Part shown: positions 26,456 through 34,972 of the stretch, one piece after another
Layout of the letters: each line of letters starts with the position of its first letter
How positions within the stretch are numbered: the stretch's first letter is position 1
Assembly: GCF_014841125.1 (NCBI RefSeq)
Contig: NZ_JACYTQ010000001.1
Location: 806,001 to 870,000 of the forward strand
Length of the DNA: 64,000 nt
DNA from: Echinicola arenosa
Lineage (GTDB): Bacteria > Bacteroidota > Bacteroidia > Cytophagales > Cyclobacteriaceae
Reading direction: 5' to 3'
Position numbers and translations under genes: made by a program
The notes under the pieces: model-generated
What the model saw: the letters and a program-made list of their open reading frames with translations, nothing else
What the model was told of the DNA's origin: nothing
Databases searched by the model: none

Positions 26456-27910
26456 CTAGTTTCTAAACTCTAATTCTGATAGTGGTAATGGCACCACGTA
26501 GGTATTTTCTCCCATGGTCATATTCGCTGTATTGGAAGACCCATTGGGTATAGAACTGAAATTGTGCCGCTTATAGTAGAAGAACAGCTGTCCCTCACCG
26601 AAGAACTCTTTCCTATACTCTTTGAGGATCTCTGCATGGAGGTCTACCCCTTCGCCCAAGTCTTGCAACCCACGGTTATACCGTACTGTATTCAAATAGG
26701 TCAAGGCCTTACCTGGATCTGAATCTACTAAAGCTTCAGCTGCGATATAATACATCTCCGACATCCTGATCAGTCCCAGTATAAACTTAAAAGTTGGTGT
26801 CACATTATTGATTTTACCGGGCTCTTTGTACTTGTTGAAAGTCTTGAAAGAATGGTTGCTACTCAATACCCAAGAGGAATTGAAACGGTAATCGTTTTCA
26901 TTGTTTTCAAAGGTTTGATTCAATCTTCTAGGCCTTGCATACAGGATCTTGTTTTCATTTAAACTACTGTTGAAAAGGTTATTATGTCTACCATACAAGC
27001 TCATATTGTAAGTACCAAAAAGGATTTCAGAGGAGAACACCATATCCGGAGCATTTGGAGTAGACAGTATTGCTAAAGGATCTGTCCAAGGGAACCACTT
27101 ACTTCCATTTTCAATCACCCATTCTGCCGCTTCCAGAGCCGCTTGGTCATTGCCTCCATATTGGTTCACCCTGGCCTGCAAAGCTTTCACTGCATATAGG
27201 TTCATCCTAAAGTTTCTGCACATATAGAATGTAACCACACCGTCATCAGGATCTGGAAGCATTTTACCATTTTCTACGATTGGATCGTTCGCCAAAAAGC
27301 TTTCAGCCATTTCCAAATCCTCCAACACCTGATCCAAAAACAGACTACCTGCAATCAGGGGAGCCGCTTCTCTTTTGACTTCATCGTAGTAAGGTAGTTT
27401 ATATTGGTCCATGCTCTCACCAGGAATACCACCAAATAACCTCAACATATCAAAGTGTAAAAAGGCCCTCAAAGCATGGCATTCCCCTCTAATGATTTCT
27501 TCTTCATCCTGCGGCAAAACTCCCGGATATTTATCCAAACCATCCAGCAGTGCATTGATGTTCAAAATATTCACATAAGCTCTGGTCCATACTCCTTCAA
27601 ACCTATTCATTACACTTTCCTCTTTGTAGGAGTAGTTCTGAAAAAAGTAAAGAATATAATCATCATTTGGCTGGTTATACCGTTGAGCCAGTCCTTCCAC
27701 CGCTCCCAAGGTAAGGTCTTCACCATATAACCTGTTGTTATTCAAATCCAGGTAAATTCCATTTAGCGCATTTTGTATCCCTATCTGGGATGAGAACACC
27801 TGGTTTTCCAAGAATTTATCCATGGGCTTTACGTCCAGATAGTCTTCACATGAACTGGTCATCCACACCGCACAAACCCCTAGTATATATTTTATGATTG
27901 TTTTTTTCAT
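26456..27910 (-). CDS. SusD/RagB-family surface binding lipoprotein (copy B)
   Basis: A 484-residue paralogue of 12094-13548, lipobox MTSSC, then EDYLDVKPMDKF. Long stretches are unchanged, for example SSNHSFKTFNKYKEPGKINN and the end VVPLPLSELEFRN. Differences cluster at scattered positions rather than in insertions. It partners the SusC of copy B, 12 bases upstream. Function as in copy A: surface capture of cargo and closure of the SusC channel. Confidence 0.95.
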   Translation of the reverse strand: MKKTIIKYILGVCAVWMTSSCEDYLDVKPMDKFLENQVFSSQIGIQNALNGIYLDLNNNRLYGEDLTLGAVEGLAQRYNQPNDDYILYFFQNYSYKEESVMNRFEGVWTRAYVNILNINALLDGLDKYPGVLPQDEEEIIRGECHALRAFLHFDMLRLFGGIPGESMDQYKLPYYDEVKREAAPLIAGSLFLDQVLEDLEMAESFLANDPIVENGKMLPDPDDGVVTFYMCRNFRMNLYAVKALQARVNQYGGNDQAALEAAEWVIENGSKWFPWTDPLAILSTPNAPDMVFSSEILFGTYNMSLYGRHNNLFNSSLNENKILYARPRRLNQTFENNENDYRFNSSWVLSSNHSFKTFNKYKEPGKINNVTPTFKFILGLIRMSEMYYIAAEALVDSDPGKALTYLNTVRYNRGLQDLGEGVDLHAEILKEYRKEFFGEGQLFFYYKRHNFSSIPNGSSNTANMTMGENTYVVPLPLSELEFRN

Positions 27911-27922
27911 CTTTGTTCGGAT

Positions 27923-30900
27923 TTAGAAAGTAGCGTTTACAGATAAAGAAACCGTTCTTGCAAAAGGATATTGAATCCCACGCTCCACTTGGACAGAGGA
28001 CAACCTGAAAATGTCATTCATCAGCGCGTTTAGTCTTAATCTTTGTAAGCCGATGCTTTTCAAGAAATGACTGTTGGCATTCCATTGGTATCCCACGGAA
28101 ATGGATTCTCCAATCAAACTATTTTCTTCCTGTACAAATCGGGAAGACATATTGGTTTTTTCAGTTAAGCTGATCCCTTTAAACTGACTGATATCACCAG
28201 GTTGTTTCCATCTTTCAGTCAAGGCTCTTTTGTCTTGGTTAAGCGTGATCCCTTGCGCATTTATGTTCTCCACTTTGTTATACACGGCGCTATTAAAGAC
28301 CTCTGCACCGATTCTGTACCTTAGGTAAACATTCATCAACCATCCTTTGTAAGAGAGGTTTGTGCTCAAAACACCTTCTGAAAATGGTCTGGTATTACCT
28401 ACCCGTACGATATCCGCTGGATCATACTCAAAAGTTCTCTCTCCGTTCTTCTTCAAGAAAATTTCTTCGCCCGTGGCTGGGTCAATTCCCAATGACTGGA
28501 CAGCCCAAATATCTGAAGGACTGTACCCATCCTTATAGCGGACCAAGCTATTACTTTCTTGTTCCTCTTCATTTAATTTGCTGAGCTTATCATCGAACTC
28601 ATCATACTGATCCACGATGAAATTACCCATCCATCCGATAGTCCATACTACACCTTGCTGAGGCTTAAAAACAGGAGAATATCTGATATTTGTTTCCACA
28701 CCTCGGGTTTCCAATAGGCCGACATTCAAAGGAAGTCCTACAATTCCAGTAGAGGAGGGTTGATCCAACACCACAATCAACGGATTGGTGATATTCCGAT
28801 AAGCATTGACAAAACCTGAGATTCTGTTTTTCAAGAAACCGAAGTCAATGCCCACGCTGTAATTCTTGGTTCTTTGCCATTCCAAATTTGGATTGCCCAG
28901 GGTAGATAGGGAAGTTCCCTGTCCGAAAATATTGAGATTCTGGAAGTAATCGTAAACCGAAACAGAAGTGATGTTACCAAAGCTCTGATTACCGGTTATC
29001 CCCACGTTCCCCCTCAATCTAAGACTACTCAAAACCGGGCTATTTTTCAAACTTGGTTCATTGTGGAGATTCCAGCCAGCCCCTACCGCCCAAAACGGTG
29101 AGAAGGGATTATTTCTTCCGAATGCCGTAGAGCCATCGATGCGGTAAGTGGCATCGAATAAAAATCGCTGGTCATAGGCATAGTTGACACTGGCCAATCC
29201 ATTTACGCGTCGATAATCTTTATAGGCCGCAGAAGGCTTACTGTTTTCCTGATAGGAAAAAGCAAAAGCAGGGTTTCCGACTGCTCCTATTGGAAAGCCT
29301 GTTGCTACAAAGCTTTTTCTTTCATTCTGTTCATTTTGTATTTCTCCCCTCAGGTTCCCCGTGATGCTGTGCTTCCCAATCACCTTGGAATATACTGCCA
29401 TCACATTTCCTCGATACAAAAACTGAGAAGATTGGCTATTGTTATATCGGCCTCTCTTCAATATATCTACACCATCAAACTCCGTATTCAGTGGATTGGC
29501 AAAAGCCTCGCTTTCGTTTTTAGCTCCCAGAATCTGCGTCATGGCCTGGATTCTAAAAGAAGGGCTGATATTGTACCTTAACTGCAGGTTATTCTGCACA
29601 TTCAGGTTGCGTGTTTCATCATATTGATTCTCCAACAAGGCATTATAAAGTGGATTGGGCACACCCGTTTTAGGATAAACAACCAGTCCACTTACAAGCC
29701 CCTCTTCCAGGTATTTGTCCACCCCACCATCTTCATTGTACTTTCTGAAATATGGGTTTGCATTGACAAACGTAGAGAAATTTCCATAAGGTGACTCAGT
29801 AGCTAAATATCCATTGACAAAAAGCTTGTTGCTGATATTGATTTTTCCTTTTCGGTAATTGATATCCACGGATCCTTGCCAAGTTTCACGTCCTGAGCCT
29901 TTCATCACTCCCTGAACATTTCTGTAATTGGCAGAGACTCCAAAGCGCAATTCATCAGACCCGCCATCTGCATAAAGCGTATGGGAATTGGTGAAGCCTA
30001 CTTGGGTCGGCTCAGAAAGCCAATAAGTATCCACCCCTCTTCTTACTTCGGCAAGCCGCTGATTGTATAACTCATCAAGGGGCAATTGAAATTCAGGGTC
30101 TATTGAGTAATAGTCATACCTTCCAGAAAGTCTTTCAAACTCCAGCTTCTCAGCAGCATTCATCATATTATAAACGCTCAAGTCAGGAGCATTTACACGA
30201 TAATCTCCCGTGTAAGACAGCATGATCTTACCCACTTCCGGTCTTTTGGTTTCGACCACAATGACACCATTGGCCGCTACAGAACCGTAAAGGGCAGTGG
30301 AAGCAGCATCTTTCAGAATAGTGATGGACTTGATCCTATTAATATCCAAATCCACGATAGTCTGTAAAGTAGTTTCAAATCCATCCAGGATAAACAGCGG
30401 CTGGTTGGGATCAGAACCAAATTCATCACGAAGTTCACTGGTAGAAATACTGGTCTTCCCTCTCACCTCGATATTGGGCATGACATTGGGATTGGAACCG
30501 AATTGGTTGTTTTCAAAGATCACTACGGAAGGATCCAATGTTTTCAAAGCCTCTACCGCGTTTCCATTGGTAATTTGCTTTAGGTCAGCGCCAGTAAAAG
30601 AAGAAGCTGCACCTGTAAAGCTCTCCTTGTCCCTTTCTACGACCCCCGTAACGATGAACTCTTCCATCCCCGTTACACTGATCTTTAGCTTTACATTGAT
30701 CTTTTGTTGGTTGCCCACTGGAATTTCTTGGGTTTCAAAGCCCAATAGTCGAAAGACCAAAATGGCATCAGAATCCGGAACCAGCACTTTGTACCTACCA
30801 TCGGCATCCGTCACATTGGCTTGACTGGCACCTTTCAGCTGAACAATTACTCCCGGCAGGGGTTCTCCACCTTCATCGGTTACCACGCCGGAGATTTCTT

Positions 30901-31318
30901 CCATGTCACGACTAAAAATTGTAAGACCGTTTTGGCTCGAAAGTGAAGTTGAGTTTTGTGAATGATTGGTTTTGTGCTTTAGTACAATTGTTTCATCTAT
31001 AATCTCAAAAGTTAAGGGTGTTTGTTTCAGTTGTTTCTCAAGAAGGTCCTCTACCGAGATAACCTCCTCTTTTACGGTCAGGTCTTTGATGGTCCGTACA
31101 TCATTCAGGTTGTAAAAGAATTTGTAGTTCGTTTGTTTCTCGATTTCCCTAATCAGTTTTTTCAATTCTACTTTCTCATAATTCAAATCCTTAAGGGTCT
31201 GAGAAATGGAAGCAGCGGACAAGTTAAAACACAGGGCGAGTGTCAGGATTGCAGTGAGTTTCATGACTTTTGGCCATAAATATCCCCTTAAGAGATATCT
31301 CTTTAAATTTTTCTTCAT
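27923..31318 (-). CDS. SusC/RagA-family TonB-dependent transporter with STN domain (copy B)
   Basis: A 1131-residue paralogue of 13561-16956 with the same domains: STN (LKDLNYEKVELKKLIREIEK), carboxypeptidase-regulatory-like (EEISGVVTDEGGEPLPGV), plug (SDPNQPLFILDGFE, TILKDAASTALYG) and barrel ending SVNATF. The STN domain differs more from copy A than the plug and barrel do, in step with the diverged FecR and sigma proteins. It should import related cargo under separate control. Confidence 0.96.
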   Translation of the reverse strand: MKKNLKRYLLRGYLWPKVMKLTAILTLALCFNLSAASISQTLKDLNYEKVELKKLIREIEKQTNYKFFYNLNDVRTIKDLTVKEEVISVEDLLEKQLKQTPLTFEIIDETIVLKHKTNHSQNSTSLSSQNGLTIFSRDMEEISGVVTDEGGEPLPGVIVQLKGASQANVTDADGRYKVLVPDSDAILVFRLLGFETQEIPVGNQQKINVKLKISVTGMEEFIVTGVVERDKESFTGAASSFTGADLKQITNGNAVEALKTLDPSVVIFENNQFGSNPNVMPNIEVRGKTSISTSELRDEFGSDPNQPLFILDGFETTLQTIVDLDINRIKSITILKDAASTALYGSVAANGVIVVETKRPEVGKIMLSYTGDYRVNAPDLSVYNMMNAAEKLEFERLSGRYDYYSIDPEFQLPLDELYNQRLAEVRRGVDTYWLSEPTQVGFTNSHTLYADGGSDELRFGVSANYRNVQGVMKGSGRETWQGSVDINYRKGKINISNKLFVNGYLATESPYGNFSTFVNANPYFRKYNEDGGVDKYLEEGLVSGLVVYPKTGVPNPLYNALLENQYDETRNLNVQNNLQLRYNISPSFRIQAMTQILGAKNESEAFANPLNTEFDGVDILKRGRYNNSQSSQFLYRGNVMAVYSKVIGKHSITGNLRGEIQNEQNERKSFVATGFPIGAVGNPAFAFSYQENSKPSAAYKDYRRVNGLASVNYAYDQRFLFDATYRIDGSTAFGRNNPFSPFWAVGAGWNLHNEPSLKNSPVLSSLRLRGNVGITGNQSFGNITSVSVYDYFQNLNIFGQGTSLSTLGNPNLEWQRTKNYSVGIDFGFLKNRISGFVNAYRNITNPLIVVLDQPSSTGIVGLPLNVGLLETRGVETNIRYSPVFKPQQGVVWTIGWMGNFIVDQYDEFDDKLSKLNEEEQESNSLVRYKDGYSPSDIWAVQSLGIDPATGEEIFLKKNGERTFEYDPADIVRVGNTRPFSEGVLSTNLSYKGWLMNVYLRYRIGAEVFNSAVYNKVENINAQGITLNQDKRALTERWKQPGDISQFKGISLTEKTNMSSRFVQEENSLIGESISVGYQWNANSHFLKSIGLQRLRLNALMNDIFRLSSVQVERGIQYPFARTVSLSVNATF

Positions 31319-31358
31319 AAATTGTTAGTGGTTTGTTGAACTGTTGTTTGACATTTCA

Positions 31359-31388
31359 GGGTGGAGATTGTTGCCGCAATCGACACCC
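31359..31388 (-). promoter_or_regulatory. Conserved hairpin between fecR and susC (copy B)
   Basis: Same 30-base structure as at 16996-17025: GGGTG..GATTG paired with CAATC..CACCC, changed only in the bulge and loop. It starts 5 bases after the FecR stop. Confidence 0.65.
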
Positions 31389-31393
31389 TTTTT

Positions 31394-32545
31394 TTACTTC
31401 ACGATCAAGGTTTTTCCATTCTTTTCTATTTTTATGTGATTCGTATGTTCTATTATTTTTAACACGGGGTCTAATTCCTCGTATTTGTTAATGTACCCTT
31501 CAAAGCGTTGATCCCTTAGTTCTGGGCGGTCGTATACAACTTCAAACTCATACCACCTGGAGAGGTCCTTCAAAATATCCTCTAAGGTGGCATCCTCAAA
31601 AAAGTAGAATCCTTCCACCCATGAGGTAGCGCGCTTGGCGTCTACTTCTGAGACATCAAATGAGCCTATTGATTTATCCAAAACCACCTTGTGGTCTGGG
31701 GTTAGCAATGCTTGCTCTACTCCCCTTTCATCCACAATTTTCACTTTTCCTTCCACCAAAACCGTCTCAGCAAATCCCTCATCCTCATATGACCTTACAC
31801 TAAAGGAGGTTCCCAAAACCTGGACTTTCATACCATCCACCGTCACATAGAAGGGACGAGAGGCATCATGACTCACTTTAAAAAAAGCCTCTCCAGAAAG
31901 CTCAACCATCCGTTCCTTTTTATCAAAAGCGATAGGAAAGGTCATTTTGGTTAGCGGATTAAGGTACACTTCTGTTCCATCAGAGAGCTTTAACCCAAAC
32001 TCCTTTCCTATTGAAGTTTCCACAGTGTTAAAAACCTTTTCTTTATTATCACTGTAATCATCTGTATAAACCAGCTTATCCGACTCTTTAGACAGCACCC
32101 CCCCTTCAAGTGCGGCTATATTATCAAGCTCTTCCAAGTTTACCTTCTCTCCATTGCTCAGGGTCAACATGGCCCCATTGCTTCCCGGGCTTATGACTTC
32201 ATCGGCATCGGGACGAAGTAATGAAAAGAGGACAATACCTACAGCCAAGGGAATCAATAGAACAGCCGCCCATTTAACCCACTGGGATTTCGGGGACTTC
32301 GTTGACTTCCTGCTGCGAGCGTAGGCTTCCAATCTTTCCCACCCATTTTGCTGGTTGATTGCCAACTGCTCTCTTTCCAAGAGTTCCTCGACAGACTTTT
32401 CCTGAAGCTTTGCATATAAGATCCTGTTCTCTTCAGATTTTTTAAGCCAATCTTCCAAAAACAAAAGCTCTTTATCATTGGGCTTATTGTTATTACCTAA
32501 CTTATGTTTGAGGACAATACGAGCCACCTCGAAAAGTTCCTTCAT
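31394..32545 (-). CDS. FecR-family anti-sigma factor (copy B)
   Basis: A 383-residue membrane anti-sigma factor. The transmembrane helix is WAAVLLIPLAVGIVLFSL (about 90-107). The FecR domain contains SIGKEFGLKLSDGTEVYLN and VQVLGTSFSVRSY; the C-terminal domain contains WVEGFYFFEDATLEDIL. The N-terminal sigma-binding part is poorly conserved with copy A, consistent with a private sigma-anti-sigma pair that avoids cross-talk. It lies 140 bases after the sigma gene. Confidence 0.94.
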   Translation of the reverse strand: MKELFEVARIVLKHKLGNNNKPNDKELLFLEDWLKKSEENRILYAKLQEKSVEELLEREQLAINQQNGWERLEAYARSRKSTKSPKSQWVKWAAVLLIPLAVGIVLFSLLRPDADEVISPGSNGAMLTLSNGEKVNLEELDNIAALEGGVLSKESDKLVYTDDYSDNKEKVFNTVETSIGKEFGLKLSDGTEVYLNPLTKMTFPIAFDKKERMVELSGEAFFKVSHDASRPFYVTVDGMKVQVLGTSFSVRSYEDEGFAETVLVEGKVKIVDERGVEQALLTPDHKVVLDKSIGSFDVSEVDAKRATSWVEGFYFFEDATLEDILKDLSRWYEFEVVYDRPELRDQRFEGYINKYEELDPVLKIIEHTNHIKIEKNGKTLIVK

Positions 32546-32685
32546 AGTTTTGCTTTATTTTGTATATAAAACAAGTAACCAAAAAAAACGGGTGACCAAA
32601 TTGTTAAAAAAGTTTTAAAAAAATGTGATTATTTGATTTTGCAGTATCTTACGCAAGCTCATAACTTCATTTCAACACACTTCCA

Positions 32686-33252
32686 TCAGCTTACCACTTG
32701 ATTCATCACTATTGCCAAAAACCAGATCAGCATGTCAGATCGAATAGCCTTATAAGCACTCTTTTTTAATGTTTTCACGGTATTCAAAGAAATCCCAAGC
32801 TGATCTGCTATTTCTTGGTTCTTCATGCCTTTAAGGTTAAGCCGGACGATTTTCTGGGATTGTTCTGGGAGCTTTTCTATGGATTTGTATAATGCCCTAT
32901 ACATTTCTTCCTCCACTACATTTTCTTCAAAAAATTGCTGGGAAAACAAATAATCTCCTTCTAGAATCCGCTTTCTATTTGAGCTTACACTCAAGAGATT
33001 GATGCATTTATTTTTCGTCACCGTGTAGAGAAAACTCTTCACCGTTGGTAAAGACTGAAACTCTTCCCTTTTGTCCCATAAGACCATAAATGTCTCCTGT
33101 ACTACGTCCTCAGCATCATCTTTATCCCCTAGGTATTTATGGGCAAAGTGACAAAGTCCACTGTAATACCTATCAAAAATCTCCCGGTAAGCAGATACGA
33201 TTCCACCCCTTAGTTTTTCAATTATTTCAATATCGTCGAAATTTACCCGCAA
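32686..33252 (-). CDS. ECF RNA polymerase sigma factor (copy B)
   Basis: A 188-residue ECF sigma factor; region 2 FAHKYLGDKDDAEDVVQETF, region 4 LPEQSQKIVRLNLKG then LNTVKTLKKSAY. About half the residues match copy A by eye. TTG at 33252 is the only usable start: no ATG occurs between the upstream in-frame stop and region 2, and the codon aligns with the TTG of copy A. Predicted to switch on cassette B. Confidence 0.93.
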   Translation of the reverse strand: MRVNFDDIEIIEKLRGGIVSAYREIFDRYYSGLCHFAHKYLGDKDDAEDVVQETFMVLWDKREEFQSLPTVKSFLYTVTKNKCINLLSVSSNRKRILEGDYLFSQQFFEENVVEEEMYRALYKSIEKLPEQSQKIVRLNLKGMKNQEIADQLGISLNTVKTLKKSAYKAIRSDMLIWFLAIVMNQVVS

Positions 33253-33450
33253 AGATTCTAATCTGATTACTTTATTAAAGCTGGAGATGATCTTGAAAAA
33301 TAATGCTTATAAAGCAATTAAGTAAGTTAATTACTTAAAAAAAACGTGTCTCCAACAATTATTACTTAAAAAAATATAAATTATACAATTATCCTTACCT
33401 CTTTGCGCTTAGGGTCAATCAAAAAAAGACCAATTGACCTAAAACAATGA

Positions 33451-33480
33451 CATCAACCTCAATCGAAACTGAGGCTGATG
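33451..33480 (-). terminator. Terminator after the fucosidase gene
   Basis: CATCAACCTCA pairs with TGAGGCTGATG (one mismatch) around an eight-base loop, 12 bases after the GH29 stop. It closes the GH2-GH29 operon just before cassette B starts. Confidence 0.75.
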
Positions 33481-33491
33481 TCCAGTTTCAA

Positions 33492-34949
33492 TCAAGTTTT
33501 CGCTTTCTGATATTCAGTGCCCTCTTGCTGCTTTTCCTTTGTCGGCTCAATGACGATTACTACGGGGCCCTTAGACGTTTTACTTTCTTTGAGATGGATG
33601 AAGTACTCATCTTTATGAACTTCTTCTGGCTCATAAGTAACACTAGGCTCCTTCAAAGAATATACTTTTTCCAATCCAATTTTTGAAGGTGTTTTCACCC
33701 TTAAAGCCCCATTCAAAGGTCTATTAAACACAACCATGTAGACCTTTCCGGTTTCTCTATTTTTGGTATAATATCCCCAATCCTGCTTTTTCCAATCAAG
33801 GTAACCACAGCCATATATGGCTTCATGGTTTACGTCCATCCAGTCTCCTATTTCAGCTGCCAGTTTGGTTTCTTCTTCCCGAATCGAACCTTGTCCGTCT
33901 GGGCCGAAGTTCATCACAAAGTTTCCATTCAATGAAACTGACTTTACCAACATCTCAATCAGTTCAAAACTGGTTTTCACATGGCCTCTCCAATCGGAAT
34001 GGTATCCCCATTGGTTTTCCGGCACGGTCATCACACAGTCCCAATCATTTCCTTTGGTATCTTCAAAGGTTTCTGGCAGTTTTCGTTCCCAGCCTTGTTC
34101 GTAATCCCCCATCAGGTCGCCATTGCTATCAAAATGTCGATTACCATAATCATCCGGGCGAAAGCGGCTTCCAATGATCAAGCCCGGTATTTTTTCTCTC
34201 ATTTCTGTTTCCAGCTTATCTGCAAAAGCGGCCTGTTCCTTCCATGCCGCATCCCAAGTACCATCAAACCATAAGCCTTTTGTGGTGGGATACAAATCCA
34301 AAAGTTCCAAAAGTTGATTTCTAGTGAACTCTTTGAAGCCCTCGTATGCTTCCCTGTCTTCCTCTGTCTCCAATTTACTCCTGTACCCAAGGTGATTCCA
34401 GTCCATTACAGAAAAATAGAGGTACACATCAATCCCTTCCGCATCATAGGCCTCCACTAACGGACCAATGATGTCCTTGCCATAGGGTGAATTGGTCACG
34501 TCATAATCGGTGTATTCACTTGGCCATAAGCAAAATCCATCATGGTGTTTTGTAGTAATGATCATATACTTTGCTCCCAAGGATTTGGCTTGTTTTGCCC
34601 AAGCTCTTGGGTCAAAATTTTGAGGGTCAAATTCCTTGTACAATTCATCATATGCCTCATTGGGCATATCCTTCCAAGAACGAATCCACTCTGCTGCTCC
34701 TCCATAATACTTCCCTTCCCAATGCCCACCTGGAATGGCGTATAAGCCCCAATGGATAAATTGCCCCAGACCATAATTTCTCCATGTCTGCATCATCTCA
34801 TCAGTTCTTTTTCCCAATCGATGAGATCCATGCTCCAAGGCTATTGAGGTTCTAGGTGTATTGTCCGGTGCTTTTTGGGCTATTACTGAACCTAGTCCTG
34901 CACCAGTCAATGTTACTGCCAATACGGCACCACGTAAAATGCTTTTCAT
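33492..34949 (-). CDS. GH29-family alpha-L-fucosidase
   Basis: A 485-residue exported glycosidase that should release alpha-linked L-fucose. The signal peptide is about 1-24. Family hallmarks: FIHWGLYAIPGGHWEG (His66), TTKHHDGFCLW (His134, His135) and the nucleophile Asp229 in GLWFDGTW. A C-terminal beta-sandwich follows the barrel from about residue 370 and the end is Lys/Gln-rich. It lies 23 bases after the GH2 stop and shares that operon, so both act on the same glycan. The acid/base residue of GH29 is variable and I cannot assign it by eye. Confidence 0.93.
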   Translation of the reverse strand: MKSILRGAVLAVTLTGAGLGSVIAQKAPDNTPRTSIALEHGSHRLGKRTDEMMQTWRNYGLGQFIHWGLYAIPGGHWEGKYYGGAAEWIRSWKDMPNEAYDELYKEFDPQNFDPRAWAKQAKSLGAKYMIITTKHHDGFCLWPSEYTDYDVTNSPYGKDIIGPLVEAYDAEGIDVYLYFSVMDWNHLGYRSKLETEEDREAYEGFKEFTRNQLLELLDLYPTTKGLWFDGTWDAAWKEQAAFADKLETEMREKIPGLIIGSRFRPDDYGNRHFDSNGDLMGDYEQGWERKLPETFEDTKGNDWDCVMTVPENQWGYHSDWRGHVKTSFELIEMLVKSVSLNGNFVMNFGPDGQGSIREEETKLAAEIGDWMDVNHEAIYGCGYLDWKKQDWGYYTKNRETGKVYMVVFNRPLNGALRVKTPSKIGLEKVYSLKEPSVTYEPEEVHKDEYFIHLKESKTSKGPVVIVIEPTKEKQQEGTEYQKAKT

Positions 34950-34972
34950 GTGTTTATATCTTTAAATTCTAT

